A DNA stretch of 64,000 nt from Delphinapterus leucas (GCF_002288925.2 NW_022097993.1:13642615-13706614), one strand, 5' to 3'; counted from the stretch's first letter, positions 35,863 to 47,179 are shown. The notes: a model not told the origin generated them from the sequence alone. Translations and numbers: made by a program.

Positions 35863-36375
35863 CCATTTTATTCTCAGCTGTGTGGATGAAAGGCTGTTGG
35901 AGCTCCAGCCAGGCATCAGGGCTGTGCCTCTGTGGTGGGAGAGCCAAGATCAGGACGTTGGTCCACCAGAGATCTCCCAGCACCATGTAATATCAAAAAG
36001 CAAAAATTTCACAGTGATCTCCACCTCAACGACTAGACCCCACTCCACTCAATGACCAGCAAGCTACAGTGCTGGACTCCCTATGCCAAACAACTTGCAA
36101 AACAGGAACACAACCTCACCCATTAGCAGAGAGACTGTCTAAAATTATAGTAAGGTCATAGACACCCCAAAAAACACCACCAGATGTGGACCTGCTCACC
36201 AGAAAAACAAGATCTAGCCTCATCCACCAGAACACAGACACTAGTGCCGTCCACCAGGAAGCCTACACAACTCACTGAACCAACCTTAGCCATTGTAGGC
36301 AGACACCAAAAACAAGGAGAACTACAAACGTGCAGCCTGCAAAAAGAAGACCCCAAACACAGTAAGTTAAGCAAA

Positions 36376-37267
36376 ATGAAAAGAAAAAGAAACACACAGC
36401 AAATGAAGGAGCAAGGTAAAAACACCATACCTAATAAATGAAGAAGAAATAGGCAGTCTACCTGAAAAAGAATTCAGAATAATGATAGTAAAGATGATCC
36501 AACAGCTTGGAAATAGAATGGAAAAAATACAAGAAATGTTTACAAAGGACCTAGAAGACCTAAAGAGCAAACAAACAGAGATGAACAACACAATAAGTGC
36601 AATTAAAAATTCTCTAGAAGGGATAAATCACAGAATAACTGATGCAGAAGAATGGATAAGTGAGCTGGAAGACAAAATAGTGGAAATAACTACTGCAGAG
36701 CAGAATAAAGAAAAAAGAATGAAAAGAATTGCAGATAGTCTCAGAGACTTCTGGGACAATATTTAATGAACCAACATTCGAATTACAGGGGTCCCAAAAG
36801 CAGAAGAGAAAAAGAAAGGGACTGAGAAAATATTTGAAGAGATTATAGTTGAAAACTTCCCTAATATGGGTAAGGAAATAGTTAATCAAGTCCAGGAAGC
36901 ACAGAGAGTCCCATACAGGATAAATACAAGGTGAAACACGCCAAGACACATATTAATCAAACTATCAAAAATTAAGTACAAAGAAAAAGTATTAAAAGCA
37001 CCAAGGGAAAAGCAACAAAAAACATACAAGGGAAACCCCATAAGGTTAACAGCTGCTCTTTCAGCAGAAACTCTGCAAGCCAGAAGGGAGTGGCAGGACA
37101 TATTTAAAGCAATGAAAGGGAAAAACCTACAACCAAGATTATTCTATCCATCAATGGTCTTATTCAGATTGGATGGAGAAATTAAAACCTTTCCAGACAA
37201 GGAAAAGCTAAGAGAATTCAACACCACCAAACCAGCATTACAAAAAATGCTAAAGGGTCTTCTCTAG
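36376..37267 (+). pseudogene. L1 ORF1 (inner copy), inactivated
   Basis: ORF1 makes the trimeric RNA-binding chaperone of the L1 particle. It starts at ATG 36376 (MKRKRNTQQMKEQGKN) and ends at TAG 37267, spanning 892 bases, close to the family's length. A frameshift near 36430 moves the reading phase, after which a coiled-coil segment is clear (GNRMEKIQEMFTKDLEDLK to EEWISELEDKIVEI, about 36506-36690). A stop (TAA) at 36764-36766 follows DFWDNI. The RRM and C-terminal domains follow (peptides such as REWQDIFKAMKGKNLQPRL near 37085-37140). The product would be truncated. Confidence 0.88.
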
Positions 37268-40109
37268 TCAGGAAACACAAGAGAAGGAAAAGACCTACAA
37301 TAACAAACCCAAAACAATTAAGAAAATGGTAATACGAATTTACATATTGATAATTACCTTAAATGTAAATGCTCTAACCAAAAGACATGGACTGGCTGAA
37401 TGGATACAAAACCGAGACCCGTATATGTGCTGTCTACAAGAGAACCACTTCAAACCTAGGGACACATACAGAATGAAAGTGAGGGGATAGAAAAAGATAT
37501 TCTCTGCAAATGGAAATCAAAAGAAATCTGTAATAGCAATACTCATATCACACAAAGTAGACTTTAAAACAAAGGCTATTAAAAGAGACAAAAAAAAAAC
37601 ACTACATAATGATCAAGGGATCGATCCAAGAAGAAGATATAACAATTGTAAATATTTATGCACCCAACATAGGAGCATCTCAATACATAAGGCAAATAAT
37701 AACAGCCAGAAAGGGGGAAATCAAGAGTAACACAATCAGAGTAGGGGAGTTTAACACCCCACTTTCACCAATGGACAGATCATCCAAAATGACAATAAAT
37801 AAAGAAACACAACCTTTAAATGATACATTAAACAAGATGTATTTAATTGATATTTAAAGGACATTCCATACAAAAACAAAAGAATACACTTTCTGCTCAA
37901 GTGCCATGGAACATTCTCCAGGATAGATCATATCTTGGGTCACAGATCAAGCCTTGGTAAACTTAAGAAAATTGAAATCATATCAAATATCTTTTTGGAC
38001 GACAACATTATGAGACGAGATACCAATTACAGGAAAAAAATCTGTAAAAACGACAAATAAATGGAGGCAAAACAATTCACCACTTAATAACCAAGAGATC
38101 ATTGAAGACATCAAAGAGGAAATAAAAAAATACCTAGCAACAAATGACAATGGAAACATGATGACCCAAAACCTATGGGATGTAGCAAAAGCAGTTCTAA
38201 GAGGGAAGTTTATAGCAATACATCTACCTTAAGAAACAAGCAATATCTCAAATAAACAAACTAATCTTACATCTAAAGCAATTAGAGAAAGAAGAACAAA
38301 AAAAATCCACAGTTAGCAAAAGAAAAGAAATCATAAAGATTAGATCAGAAATAAATGAAAAAGAAATGAAGGAAACAGTAGCAAAGATCAATAAAATAAA
38401 AGCTGGTTATTTGAGAGATAAACATAATTGATAAACCATTAGTCAGACTGATCAAGAAAAAAAAGGGAGAAGACTCAAATCAATAGAATTAGAAATGAAA
38501 AAGGAGAAGTAACAACTGACACTGCAGAAATACAAAGGACCATGAGAGATTACGACAAGCAACTATATGCCAATAAAATGGACAATCTGGAAGAAACGGA
38601 CAAATTCTTAGAAATGTACAACCTTCCAAGACTGAACCAGGAAAAAGTAGAAAATATGAACAGACCAATCAGAAGCACTGAAATTGAAGCTGTGATTAAA
38701 AATCTTCCAACAAGCAAAAGCCCAGGACCAGATGGCTTCACAGGTGAATTCTATCAAACATTTAGAGAAGAACTAACAATTATCCTTCTCAAACTCTTCC
38801 AAAATATAGCAGAGGGATGAACACTTCCAAACTCATTCTACGAGGCCATCATCACCTTGATACCAAAACCAGACAAAATTGTCACAAAGAAAGAAAACTA
38901 CAGGCCAATATCCCTGATGAACATACATGCAAAAATCCTCAACAAAATACTAGCAAACAGAATCCAACAGCACATTAAAAGCATCATACACCATTATCAG
39001 TTTGGATTTATCCCAGGAATGCAAGGATTCTTCAACATGCACAAATCAATCAGTGTGATACACTATATTAACAAATCGAAGGAGAAAAACCATATGATCT
39101 TCTCAGTAGATGCAGAGAAAGCTTTCAACAAAATTCAACACCCATTTATGCTAAAAACCCTCTGGAAAGTAGGCATAGAGGGAACTTACCTCAACATAAT
39201 AAAGGCAATATATGACAAACCCACAGCCAACATCGTACTCAATGGTGAAAAACTGAAACCATTTCCTCCAAGATCAGGAACAAAACAAGGTTGCCCACTC
39301 TCACCACTATTATTCAACATAGTTTTGGAAGTTTAGGCACAGCAACCAGAGAAGGAAAAGAAATAAAAGGAATCCAAATCAGAAAAGAAGAAGTAAAGCT
39401 GTCACTGTTTGCAGATGACATGATACTATACATAAAGAATCCTAAAGATGCTACCATAAAACTACTAGAGGTAATCAATGAATTTGCTAAAGTAGCAGGA
39501 TACAAAATTAATGCACAGAAATATCTTGCATTCTATACACTAATGATGAGAAATCTGAAAGTGAAATTAAGAAAACCCTCCCATTTACCATTGCAACAAA
39601 AAGAATAATATACCTAGGAATAAACTTACCTAAGGAGACAAAAGACCTGTATTCAGAAAATTATAAGACACTGATGAAAGAAATTAAAGATGATGCAAAT
39701 AGATGGACAGATATACCATGTTCTTGGATTGGAAGAATCAAAGTTGTGAAAATGACTCTACTACCCAAAGCAATCTAAATATTCAGCGTAATCCCTATCA
39801 AAATACCACTGGCATGTTTCACAGAACTAGAACAAAAATACACAATTTTTATGGAAACATAAAATACCCTGAAGAGCCAAAGCAATCTTGAGCAAGAAAA
39901 ACGGAAGTGGAGTAATCTGTCTCCCAGACTTCAGACTATACTACAAAGTAACAAATCAAGAGAATATGGTACTGGCACAAAAACAGAAATATAGATCAAT
40001 GGAACAGGATAGAAAGTCCAGAGTTAAAGACATTCACATATGGTCACCTTATCTTTTATCAAGGAGGCAAGAATATACTATGAAGAAAAGACAGTCTCTT
40101 CAATAAGTG

Positions 40110-40187
40110 GTGCTGGGAAAACTGGAAAGCTACATGTAAAAGAATGAAGTGCTGGGAAAACTGGAAAGCTACATGTAAAAGAATGAA
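40110..40187 (+). repeat. perfect 39-bp tandem duplication in L1 ORF2
   Basis: Two identical 39-base units, 40110-40148 and 40149-40187, each starting GTGCTGGGAAAACTGGAAAG and ending AAAAGAATGAA. Thirty-nine bases are 13 codons, so the phase is preserved and the peptide CWENWKATCKRMK appears twice. Other L1 copies have it once. Absence of any difference between the units indicates a recent or homogenised event. Confidence 0.95.
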
Positions 40188-40851
40188 GTTCGAACATTCC
40201 CTAACACCATACACAAAAATAAACTCAAAATGGATTAAAGACCTAAATGTAAGGCCAGACACTATCAAACTATTAGAGGAAAACTTAGTCAGAACACTCT
40301 ATGACATAAATCACAGCAAGATTCTTTTTGACCCACCTCCTAGAGAAATAGAAATAATAAAAACAAAAATAAACAAATGGGACCTAATGAAACTTCAAAT
40401 CTTTTGCACAACAAAGGAAACCATAAACAAGATGAAAAAACAACCCTCAAAATGGGAGAAAATATTTACAAATGAAACAACTGACAAAGGATTTATCTCC
40501 AAAATTTATAAGCAGCACATGCAGCTCAATATCAAAAAAAAAAAAAACCCAATCCAACAATGGACAGAAGACATAAACAAAACATTTCTCCAAAGAAGAT
40601 ATACAGATTGCCAACGAACACATGAAAAAATGCTCAACATCATTAATCATTAAAGAAATGCAAATAAAAACTACAATGTGATATTATCTCACACCAGTCA
40701 GAATGGCCATCATCAAAAAATTTACGAACAATAAATGTTGGCGGGTGTGGAGGAAATGGTACCCTCATACACTGTTGGTGGGAATGTAAATTGATACAGC
40801 CCCTATGGAGAACAATGTGGGGGTTCCTTAGAAAACTAAAAATAGAACTAC

Positions 40852-41061
40852 CAGGGCTTCCCTAGTGGCGCAGTGGTTGAGAGTCCGCCTGCCGATGCAA
40901 GGGACGCGGGTTCGTGCCCCGGTCTGGGAAGATCCCACATGCCACAGAGTGGCTGAGCCCGTAAGCCATGGCCGCTGAGCCTGCGCATCTGGAGCGTGTG
41001 CTCTGCAACAGGAGAGGCCACAACAGTGAGAGGCCCATGTACCGCAAAAAAAAAAAAAAAA
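40852..41061 (+). mobile_element. CHR-type SINE, short form, in L1 ORF2
   Basis: A sense insertion in the 3' part of the inner ORF2. It starts GGGCTTCCCTAGTGGCGCAG, box B is GGGTTCGTGCC, and it ends in CGTACCGC-like TGTACCGC plus about twenty A. The duplication AAAATAGAACTAC flanks it exactly (40839-40851 and 41062-41074). The long pure A tail and exact duplication make it one of the youngest elements in the window. Confidence 0.95.
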
Positions 41062-41391
41062 AAAATAGAACTACTAAATGACCCAGAAATCCTAGTACTG
41101 GGAATATACCTTTAGAAAACCATAATTCAAAAAGAGTCATGTACCACAATGTACATTGCAGCTCTATTTACAATAGCCAGGACATAGAAGTAACCTAAGT
41201 GTCCATCGATGGATGAATGGATAAAGAAGATGTGGCACATATATACAATGGAATATTATGTAGCCATAAAAAGAAATGATATTGAGTTATTTGTAGTGAG
41301 GTATTTGGACCTAGAGTTAGTCATACAGAGTGAAGTAAGTCAGAAAGAGAAAAACAAATACCGTAAGCTAACATGTATATATGGAATCTAA

Positions 41392-41778
41392 AAAGAAAAA
41401 TGGTCATGAACAACCTAGGGGAAAGACGGGAATAAAGACGCAGACCTACTAGTGAATGGACTTGAGGACACGGGTATAGAGAAGTGTAAGCTGGGACAAA
41501 GTGAGAGAATGGTATTGTATATATCAACATATATACACTACCAAATGTAAAATAGATGGCTAGTGGGAAGCAGTTGCATAGCACAGGGAGATCAGCTCAG
41601 TGCTTTGTGACCAACTAGAAGGGTGAGATAAGGAGGGTGGGAGAGAAGGAGATGCAAGAGGATATGGGGATATATGTATATGTATAACTGATTCACTTTG
41701 TTATAAATCAGAAACTAACACACCACTGTAAAGCAATTATACTCCAATAAAGATGTTAAAAAAATAAGAAAAAAAAAG
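41392..41778 (+). other. L1 3' UTR and polyadenylation region (inner copy)
   Basis: It follows the ORF2 stop and matches the 3' UTR of the outer copy (30402-30767, inverted) and of the L1 tail at 61153-61732. AATAAA near 41748 directly precedes GATGTTAAAAAAATAAG and an A-rich tail that runs into the target duplication. Confidence 0.88.
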
Positions 41779-42275
41779 AAAGCTTGTATTTTCCTTATAT
41801 ATTTTCATTTTGGATGATCTGTCCATTGGTGAAAGTGGGGTGTTAAAGTCCACTACAATGATTGTGTTATTGTTGATTTCCCCATTTATGGCTGTTTGCA
41901 TTTGCCTTACGTATTGAGGTGCTCCTATGTTGGGTGCATAGATATTTACAGTTGTTATATCTTCTTCTAAGATTGATCCCATGATCATTATGTAGTGTCC
42001 TTGTCTTTTGTAGTAGTTTTTATTTTAAAGTCCATTTTGTCTGATATGAGTATTGCTACTCTAGCTTTCTTTTGATTTCCATTTGCATGGAATATCTTTA
42101 TCCATCCCCTCACTTTCATTCTGTATGTGTCCCTAGGTCTGAAGTGGGTCTCTTGTAGGCAGCATATATACAGGCCTTGTTTTTATATCCATTCAGCCCA
42201 TCTCTGTCTTTTGGTTGGAGCATTTAATTCATTTACATTTAAGGTAATTATCAATATGTAATTTCCTATTACCAT
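41779..42275 (-). pseudogene. L1 ORF2 (outer copy), N-terminal segment
   Basis: ORF2 begins at the ATG at 42275 (read on the minus strand) and runs to the insertion point. The endonuclease peptides DITTVNIYAPNIGAPQYVRQ and VVDFNTPLSPMDRSSK are visible at about 41830-41960; the family's GDFN reads VDFN here. The frame shifts near 41990-42060. Its continuation lies at 30768-34074. Confidence 0.85.
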
Positions 42276-42333
42276 TTTCTTAATTGTTTTTGATTTGTTT
42301 TTGTTGGTCTTTTCCTTCTCTCATGTTTTCTGA

Positions 42334-43225
42334 CTAGAGAATTCCCTTTAGCATTTGCTGTAAAGCTGGTTTGATGGTGCTGAATTCTCTTACGTTTTGC
42401 TTGTCTGTAAAAGTTTTAACTTCCTATCAAATGTGAATTGGATCCTTGCTGGGTAGAGTAATCTTGGCTGTAGGTTTTTCCCTTTCATCCCTTTAAATAT
42501 GTCCTGCCACTCCTTTCTGGCTTGCAGAATTTCTGCTGAAAGATCAGCTGCTAACATTATGGGGATTCCCTTTTATGTTATTTTTTGCTTTTCCCTTGCT
42601 GCTTTTAATATTTTTTCTTTGTTTTTAATTTTTATAGTTTGATTAATATGTGTCTTCACATGTTTCTCTTTGGATTTATCCTGTTTGGGACTCTTTGTGC
42701 TTCCTGGATTTAATTGACTATTTCCTTTCCCATGTTAGGGATATTTTCAACTATAATCTCTTCAAATATTTTCTCAGACACTTTCTTTTTCTCTTCTATT
42801 TCTGGGACCCCCGCAATTCAAATGTTGGTGCATTTATTGTTGTTCCAGAGGTCTCTGAGACTTTCCTCAATTCTCTTTGTTCTTTTTTCTTTATTCTGCT
42901 CTGTGGTAGTTATTTCCACTATTTTATCTTCCAGGTTTTTCATGCATTCTTCTGCCTCATTTATTCTGCTATTGCTTCCTCCTGGAGAATTTTAAATTTC
43001 ATTTATTGTGTTGCTCACCATTGTTTGTTTGCTCCTTAGTTCTTCTAGGTCCGTGTTAAACATTTCTTGTATGTTCTCCATCCTATTTCTAAGACTCTGG
43101 ATCATCTTTACTATCATTACTGTGAATTTCTTTTCAGGTAGACTGCCTGTTTCCTCTTCATTTGTTTGGACTGGTGGGTTTTTACCTTTCTCCTTCTTCT
43201 GCTACATATTTCTCTGTCTTCTCAT
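42334..43225 (-). pseudogene. L1 ORF1 (outer copy), inactivated
   Basis: The start codon is at 43225 and the stop at 42334, both found by alignment with the inner ORF1; the two copies are the same length (892 bases) although both are broken. Frames on the + strand in this interval are shadows of it. The coiled-coil and RRM-coding segments can be followed as reverse complements of 36376-37267. Confidence 0.8.
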
Positions 43226-43329
43226 TTTGTTTAACTTACTGCGTTTGTAAGTCTGTTTAACTTACTCCACCAAGTGTGCTGACTTACAAGTTGCCTTTTA
43301 AAGTTACAAGTAAGATCATATCTCTCCCA

Positions 43330-43995
43330 TAATCTTAATATATCATCCAGTGACCCCACCCCACCTTGTTTCTTAAAGTGAAATTATCATTTTATACACA
43401 TAAACATCTATATGTCATTTTTTTATATTGGCTCTCTTAGTAATCACTCCAAAACAAAAAGAACAAAAATATCTCTCAACTGGTGAATAGGTAAAGAGCT
43501 AAAACAGGGAATTTCCTGGCAGTCCAGTGGTTAGGACTCTGCAATTTCATTGTGAAGGGCTTAGGTTCAATCTCTGGTCAGGATATAGCCAAAAATAAGA
43601 AAACAAAAATGAATGTGTTACACCCAAACAGTACAATATTCTTCAGCAATAAAACCTAGTGAAACTGATACACAAGACAATAAATGCATTATGATAAATT
43701 AAATAAGCTATGCTCAAAAGTCAACATACAGGACAATCTCATTCTTATGACATTGTGTTATAGGTAAAACTCTGGGGAAAAAAACTCAATAGATGTTTGT
43801 AATTGTTATGTGTTGGGGGGTAGTTTGAAACAAGAGTGCCTGAAGTAATTTTTTAGTGTGATGAATGTGTTCTGCATCTCGATTGTGTTGCTGTTATATG
43901 AATGTATTCTTTGTCAAACATTCAGAAATATATACTAAAAGTAATTAATTTTACCACATGTAATTATACCCTAATATTATATATTTCTAAAAAAA
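43330..43995 (+). mobile_element. old L1 (L1M class) 3' fragment
   Basis: A sense L1M end interrupted by a short SINE. Its blocks include CTCTCAACTGGTGAATAGGT (43475), TATTCTTCAGCAATAAAACC (43637), a GTGATGAATGTGTTCTGCAT block with CTCGATTGTGTTGCTGTTAT (43858) and a TACCACATGTAATTATACCC end. It is much more diverged than the L1 pair on its left. Confidence 0.6.
43507..43608 (+). mobile_element. tRNA-derived SINE head, third subfamily
   Basis: It reads GGGAATTTCCTGGCAGTCCA, then GTGGTTAGGACTCTGCAATT and GGTTCAATCTCTGGTCAGGA. This is another cetartiodactyl tRNA-derived SINE family, here consisting of little more than the tRNA-related region with box A and box B and a short A-rich tail. Only a six-base AAAACA repeat flanks it, so the duplication is not convincing. 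Confidence 0.7.
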
Positions 43996-45107
43996 TGAAA
44001 ATTAAAGAACACTGTGTTTAACATTATGCAAGTTCAATCTGGGAAATGTCTTTTCCTCATCCTGCTTAATCCTGGATCTTGTGCATGTCATCTCACACAC
44101 CAAGGCTTAAGCTGTGAGGAGTTTTTAAAATGTGCATTTCACTCATTTTCAAGTATAATACTGACTCAGAAAATTTTTCCTTACATGCTGACTTTATAAT
44201 ATAATATGTGAGTACTAGACAAGTCTTCTGGAAACAAATCACTAAACATCATCTCTGTGATAACTCTGAGATGATCATATGTGAAGGCACCTACTTTCAC
44301 TTCTGGTGACCTTTAAGTACAGCAAGGACAAGTTGTCATGAATAAAGAAGAAGTGAACCATAAAAGTGGTTGGATTGAGAAGTGTTCCTGTAAAAGTAAA
44401 GGATATACAAATATGTACAGATTTTATGGTGTGTTTGGCTATGGCAAAATACTTCAGAATTTCTGCAATACAGAATGTTTCGAAGGAGAATGTAAGCATC
44501 ATGCCTGGAGAAGTTTATTACTTTTGTCATGTCAAGAAGACATTCATCAGCTATTTTCTCATTTTTTTCCCCCATAGGATTCTTTTCCTTCACTATCTCT
44601 TCACCACATTAATGGTAGAAACAATGAGGGAAAGAATTCTGGTGTAAAGGACAAAAGGGCTGTTTTTCTTGTTTGTTTGTTTCCCCTCACTCCCCTCACG
44701 GTGACTTAATTACCATGTAATCTTCTGCACCAGTGCCAACATTTGGGAAAAAAAAAATAAAAAGTTTTATGTATAAGCTAGTTAACAAATTTAGTTTAAA
44801 ATGTTGGGATAAAAAATTATTTATTACTGCCAGTTAAATCTATACCATATCATTCCTGATATAAATAATTACATTTATTTACCACTAAAATAGTTTAAAT
44901 TACTTTTGTAGGCAAACTTGTAGACTTTGAAAGCAGGTCTGAAGTTAAAAATCATGATAACTATATTTTATTCTAATTTCAAATAGTGTCCCTGTTGTAT
45001 TTAAATATAATTGCAAAAGATATTAGCATTTTGTGAAAAAAAATCACTTTGAATTTTCTATTATTTTTATAGCAATTAAATGCTTGTAAAGACAAATTAA
45101 GGCTTTT
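43996..45107. other. unassigned DNA, no gene supported
   Basis: AT-rich. A 79-codon frame at 44338-44577 with seven cysteines is the most gene-like item but has no recognisable domain or exon signals that would support it. Confidence 0.4.
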
Positions 45108-45121
45108 AAAATGGTGTAAAA

Positions 45122-45349
45122 GGGCTTCCCTGGTGGCACAGTGGTTGAGAGTCCACCTGCCGATGTGGGGGACACGGGTTTGTGCCCCAGTCCTGGAGGA
45201 TCCCACATGCCATGGAGTGGCTGGGCCCATGAGCCATGGCTGCTGAGCCTGAATGTCTGGAGCCTGTGCTCCACAACGGGAGAGGCCACGGTGGTGAGAG
45301 GCCCGCATACCGCAAATAAATAAATAAATAAATGAATAAATAAATAAAT
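45122..45349 (+). mobile_element. CHR-type SINE, short form, with (AAAT)n tail
   Basis: Full-length sense copy starting GGGCTTCCCTGGTGGCACAG. Box B is GGGTTTGTGCC, mutated from GGTTCG. The tail has become an AAAT microsatellite (about 45315-45349). The duplication AAAATGGTGTAAAA (45108-45121) recurs at 45350-45363 with one change. Confidence 0.94.
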
Positions 45350-45363
45350 AAAATGTTGTAAAA

Positions 45364-47179
45364 CTTAATTTAGAATCAGCATTGTTTCTTCAGTCTTTTT
45401 CACAATTTCCTTGTGCTTGTTTTTTAAAAAATCTCTTCAGATATTTATCAATTTACCTTTTAATTTTGTTGCTTCAAATCAATGTTCAATCACAATTTCA
45501 AGCTATACAAAAACAATAAGACGTTGCCACTGATTGTGGAATAAATTGCAGCTGTTCTATTTATAAAATGTGTATAGAAATAAAATAAATACCTTTCAAT
45601 ACCAAGGTTGTCCATTAAGTTTAATTATTTGCTTTAAAGTCCCCTTTCAGTAACTGATTTTTTAATTATTTGTATCAAGTTTAATAATAGGTATGGTATA
45701 GTAAAAAAAAAATCTAGTCTTTAAAGGTGTTTTGTATGTATTAATCTTGTTTTCAGATTTCCTCAGCTGAATAAACATATGGATAATGAACAAAAATTTT
45801 AAGGTAAAACATTTTTAAGTGTATGTATTAAGTGTTCCCTCTCACCAGGTGCTGCTTGCTTTTGCCAGTGCAAGTCAGCAAATAAAATGTGAACTATGCT
45901 ATAACAACTGAGATCTGGCTTTCATGATTAAATGTTTGTCAACAGATTTGTTGGGGCTGTTTAAAAAAAAAAATGAAGAGAATTAGGAAAGTTGAATTAA
46001 ATTCCATCATAGTAAATCAAATATGCAGAATAGTAAAAGGCTTACAAAAAGCTACTGGGGTTATGTGATCATTTTCAATAATTGTGCTTAGCAATTAATT
46101 CCCAATGCCAGACTGTAAACTATATAAGGCCAGGGTAAAGATTATGTGAAGGGTGTCACCTCTTTCTTCATCATTATTAGGAATTTAAATCTTTTGTGTT
46201 CACACTAAAATGTCTTTACATTTCTGAAGTGATAGTTTAAATAGAAATTTTCTTTTTAATTTTTCTTAATATTTCTACTTGGAAAATATAAAGAATGCTA
46301 CTTAAAAGGTCACTAAATCCAAAAATGTTGTAACAAATAAAAGACAGGCAATATACTCCTTCTATTTTGGAAGTTGATACAGTTACAGAAAAATAATCTG
46401 GGGTGCTGTGGCTTTCTTTGAACTAATTATTAAACATTCTAATATAAAAATATTACACATAAATGATAATCTTTAGTATTCTTCAAAATAACTTGTTTAT
46501 ATGAATTTTTAATTGAAGCATTTCTAATGTAATTCTAATTAAATAAGACTTACTGCATATGCATTTATCAGTTCTACCTTTTCCCTAAGATGCCACTTAG
46601 TGATATTATAGAAAAGGAAAGTATATGGGGTTTCAATAGGAAAAATAATTAGAAAAATTTCAGAAGAAATTTTAACAGACTACAGGAACATTAAGTGAAG
46701 ATAGAGGAGTGCTAACAGATGAAATAAGTTGGCAGAAACTGCAGCTTAGAACATTACACAGCTTTCTTCAGGGAAGATCAGTGATCCTGCCCAAAGAAGC
46801 TAGGGGAGGCTTTGGATTGGGAAACACTAGGAATATCAGAGGTAAGTCATGAGGTTGAAAACCAGGGAAATTATTTGAAGTTACACAGGACAGTTAAACT
46901 ATCAATTTCCCTCCCTCACTTCATATTGAGAATGCCAAAGAACTATGAATCAATATTTTCTTATAGAAACTGTACCTGGAGCAAAGACTTCCACTTAAAG
47001 TGCAGCAAGGCAACTAGCTCTGAGACCAGACTCAGAAAATGAAAAATGACTTTGGAAATATCCTTCCCACATAAACAGAGTCCTTAGTCCCAAATGCTAA
47101 ACATCATTCTTAAATATAATTGGAGTGTTTTGGATCAACAGATGTGAAATTAAATGAACAAGATGAAAAAAGATAAACA
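45364..47179. other. unassigned DNA; right part may be ancient LINE
   Basis: 45364-46640 is AT-rich and featureless apart from a possible L2 scrap near 46110-46155. From about 46640 the sequence resembles the gag-like first-ORF region of an old L1M or HAL1 element, but I cannot set borders or a frame. Confidence 0.3.

Larger units (their letters stand above)
34075..36375 (+). promoter_or_regulatory. L1 5' UTR (internal Pol II promoter region)
   Basis: The GC-richer leader of the inner L1. In the family this region is an internal promoter that starts transcription at its first base. The first 20 bases contain AAGATAGTGG where family members carry AAGATGGCGG, a YY1-type site used to position the start; here it is mutated at two positions. 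An antisense SINE (35583-35790) and a TTTC microsatellite (35811-35862) now sit inside it. The frames at 34312-34515, 34763-35137 and 34829-35071 are chance frames in non-coding leader DNA. Confidence 0.75.
37326..41391 (+). pseudogene. L1 ORF2 (inner copy), inactivated
   Basis: It starts at ATG 37326 (MVIRIYILIITLNVNALT, the family's N terminus) and ends at TAA 41391 (TCIYGI). After removal of the SINE and duplication the length is close to the normal 1,275 codons. Endonuclease: IVNIYAPN is intact, but the usual GDFN reads GEFN (about 37744-37755), a change in a conserved acidic residue. [21 protein letters not shown] (near 38721-38775), [19 protein letters not shown] (near 39285-39315) and FADD (39408-39419) are visible. 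Stops and frameshifts occur at about 37590, 37857, 38820, 39336 and 39608 and further on. A 39-bp duplication and a SINE lie in the C-terminal part. Confidence 0.9.
34075..41778 (+). mobile_element. inner L1, full length, inserted in the outer L1
   Basis: A complete L1 of about 7.7 kb including later insertions. It starts at the true 5' end of cetartiodactyl L1 (CTTCAAGATAGTGGAAGAGT at about 34081) and has a 2.3-kb 5' UTR, ORF1, ORF2, a 3' UTR with AATAAA (near 41748) and an A-rich tail. The flanking duplications are AAAACCTGTGTTTC (34061-34074) and AAAGCTTGTATTTTC (41779-41793). The pre-insertion site would read TTTAAAACC, matching the L1 endonuclease preference (TTTT/AA on the nicked strand). 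Both ORFs are broken, so it is a dead but complete copy. Confidence 0.94.
41779..43250 (-). mobile_element. outer L1, 5' part (ORF2 start, ORF1)
   Basis: The continuation of the outer minus-strand L1 after the inner insertion. It resumes at the duplicated target site and runs back through the ORF2 endonuclease, the inter-ORF spacer and the whole of ORF1, ending about 25 bases upstream of the ORF1 start. The copy is therefore 5'-truncated just inside the 5' UTR and lacks the promoter. Confidence 0.92.

Noticed and set aside
40110..40187. CRISPR-like repeat
   Set aside because: The two units are directly adjacent without spacers and lie in an L1 of a mammalian genome.
42650..43039. Hydrophobic 129-codon frame resembling a membrane protein
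   Set aside because: It is the antisense of the L1 ORF1 relic at 42334-43225; the A-rich sense strand gives a phenylalanine- and leucine-rich shadow.
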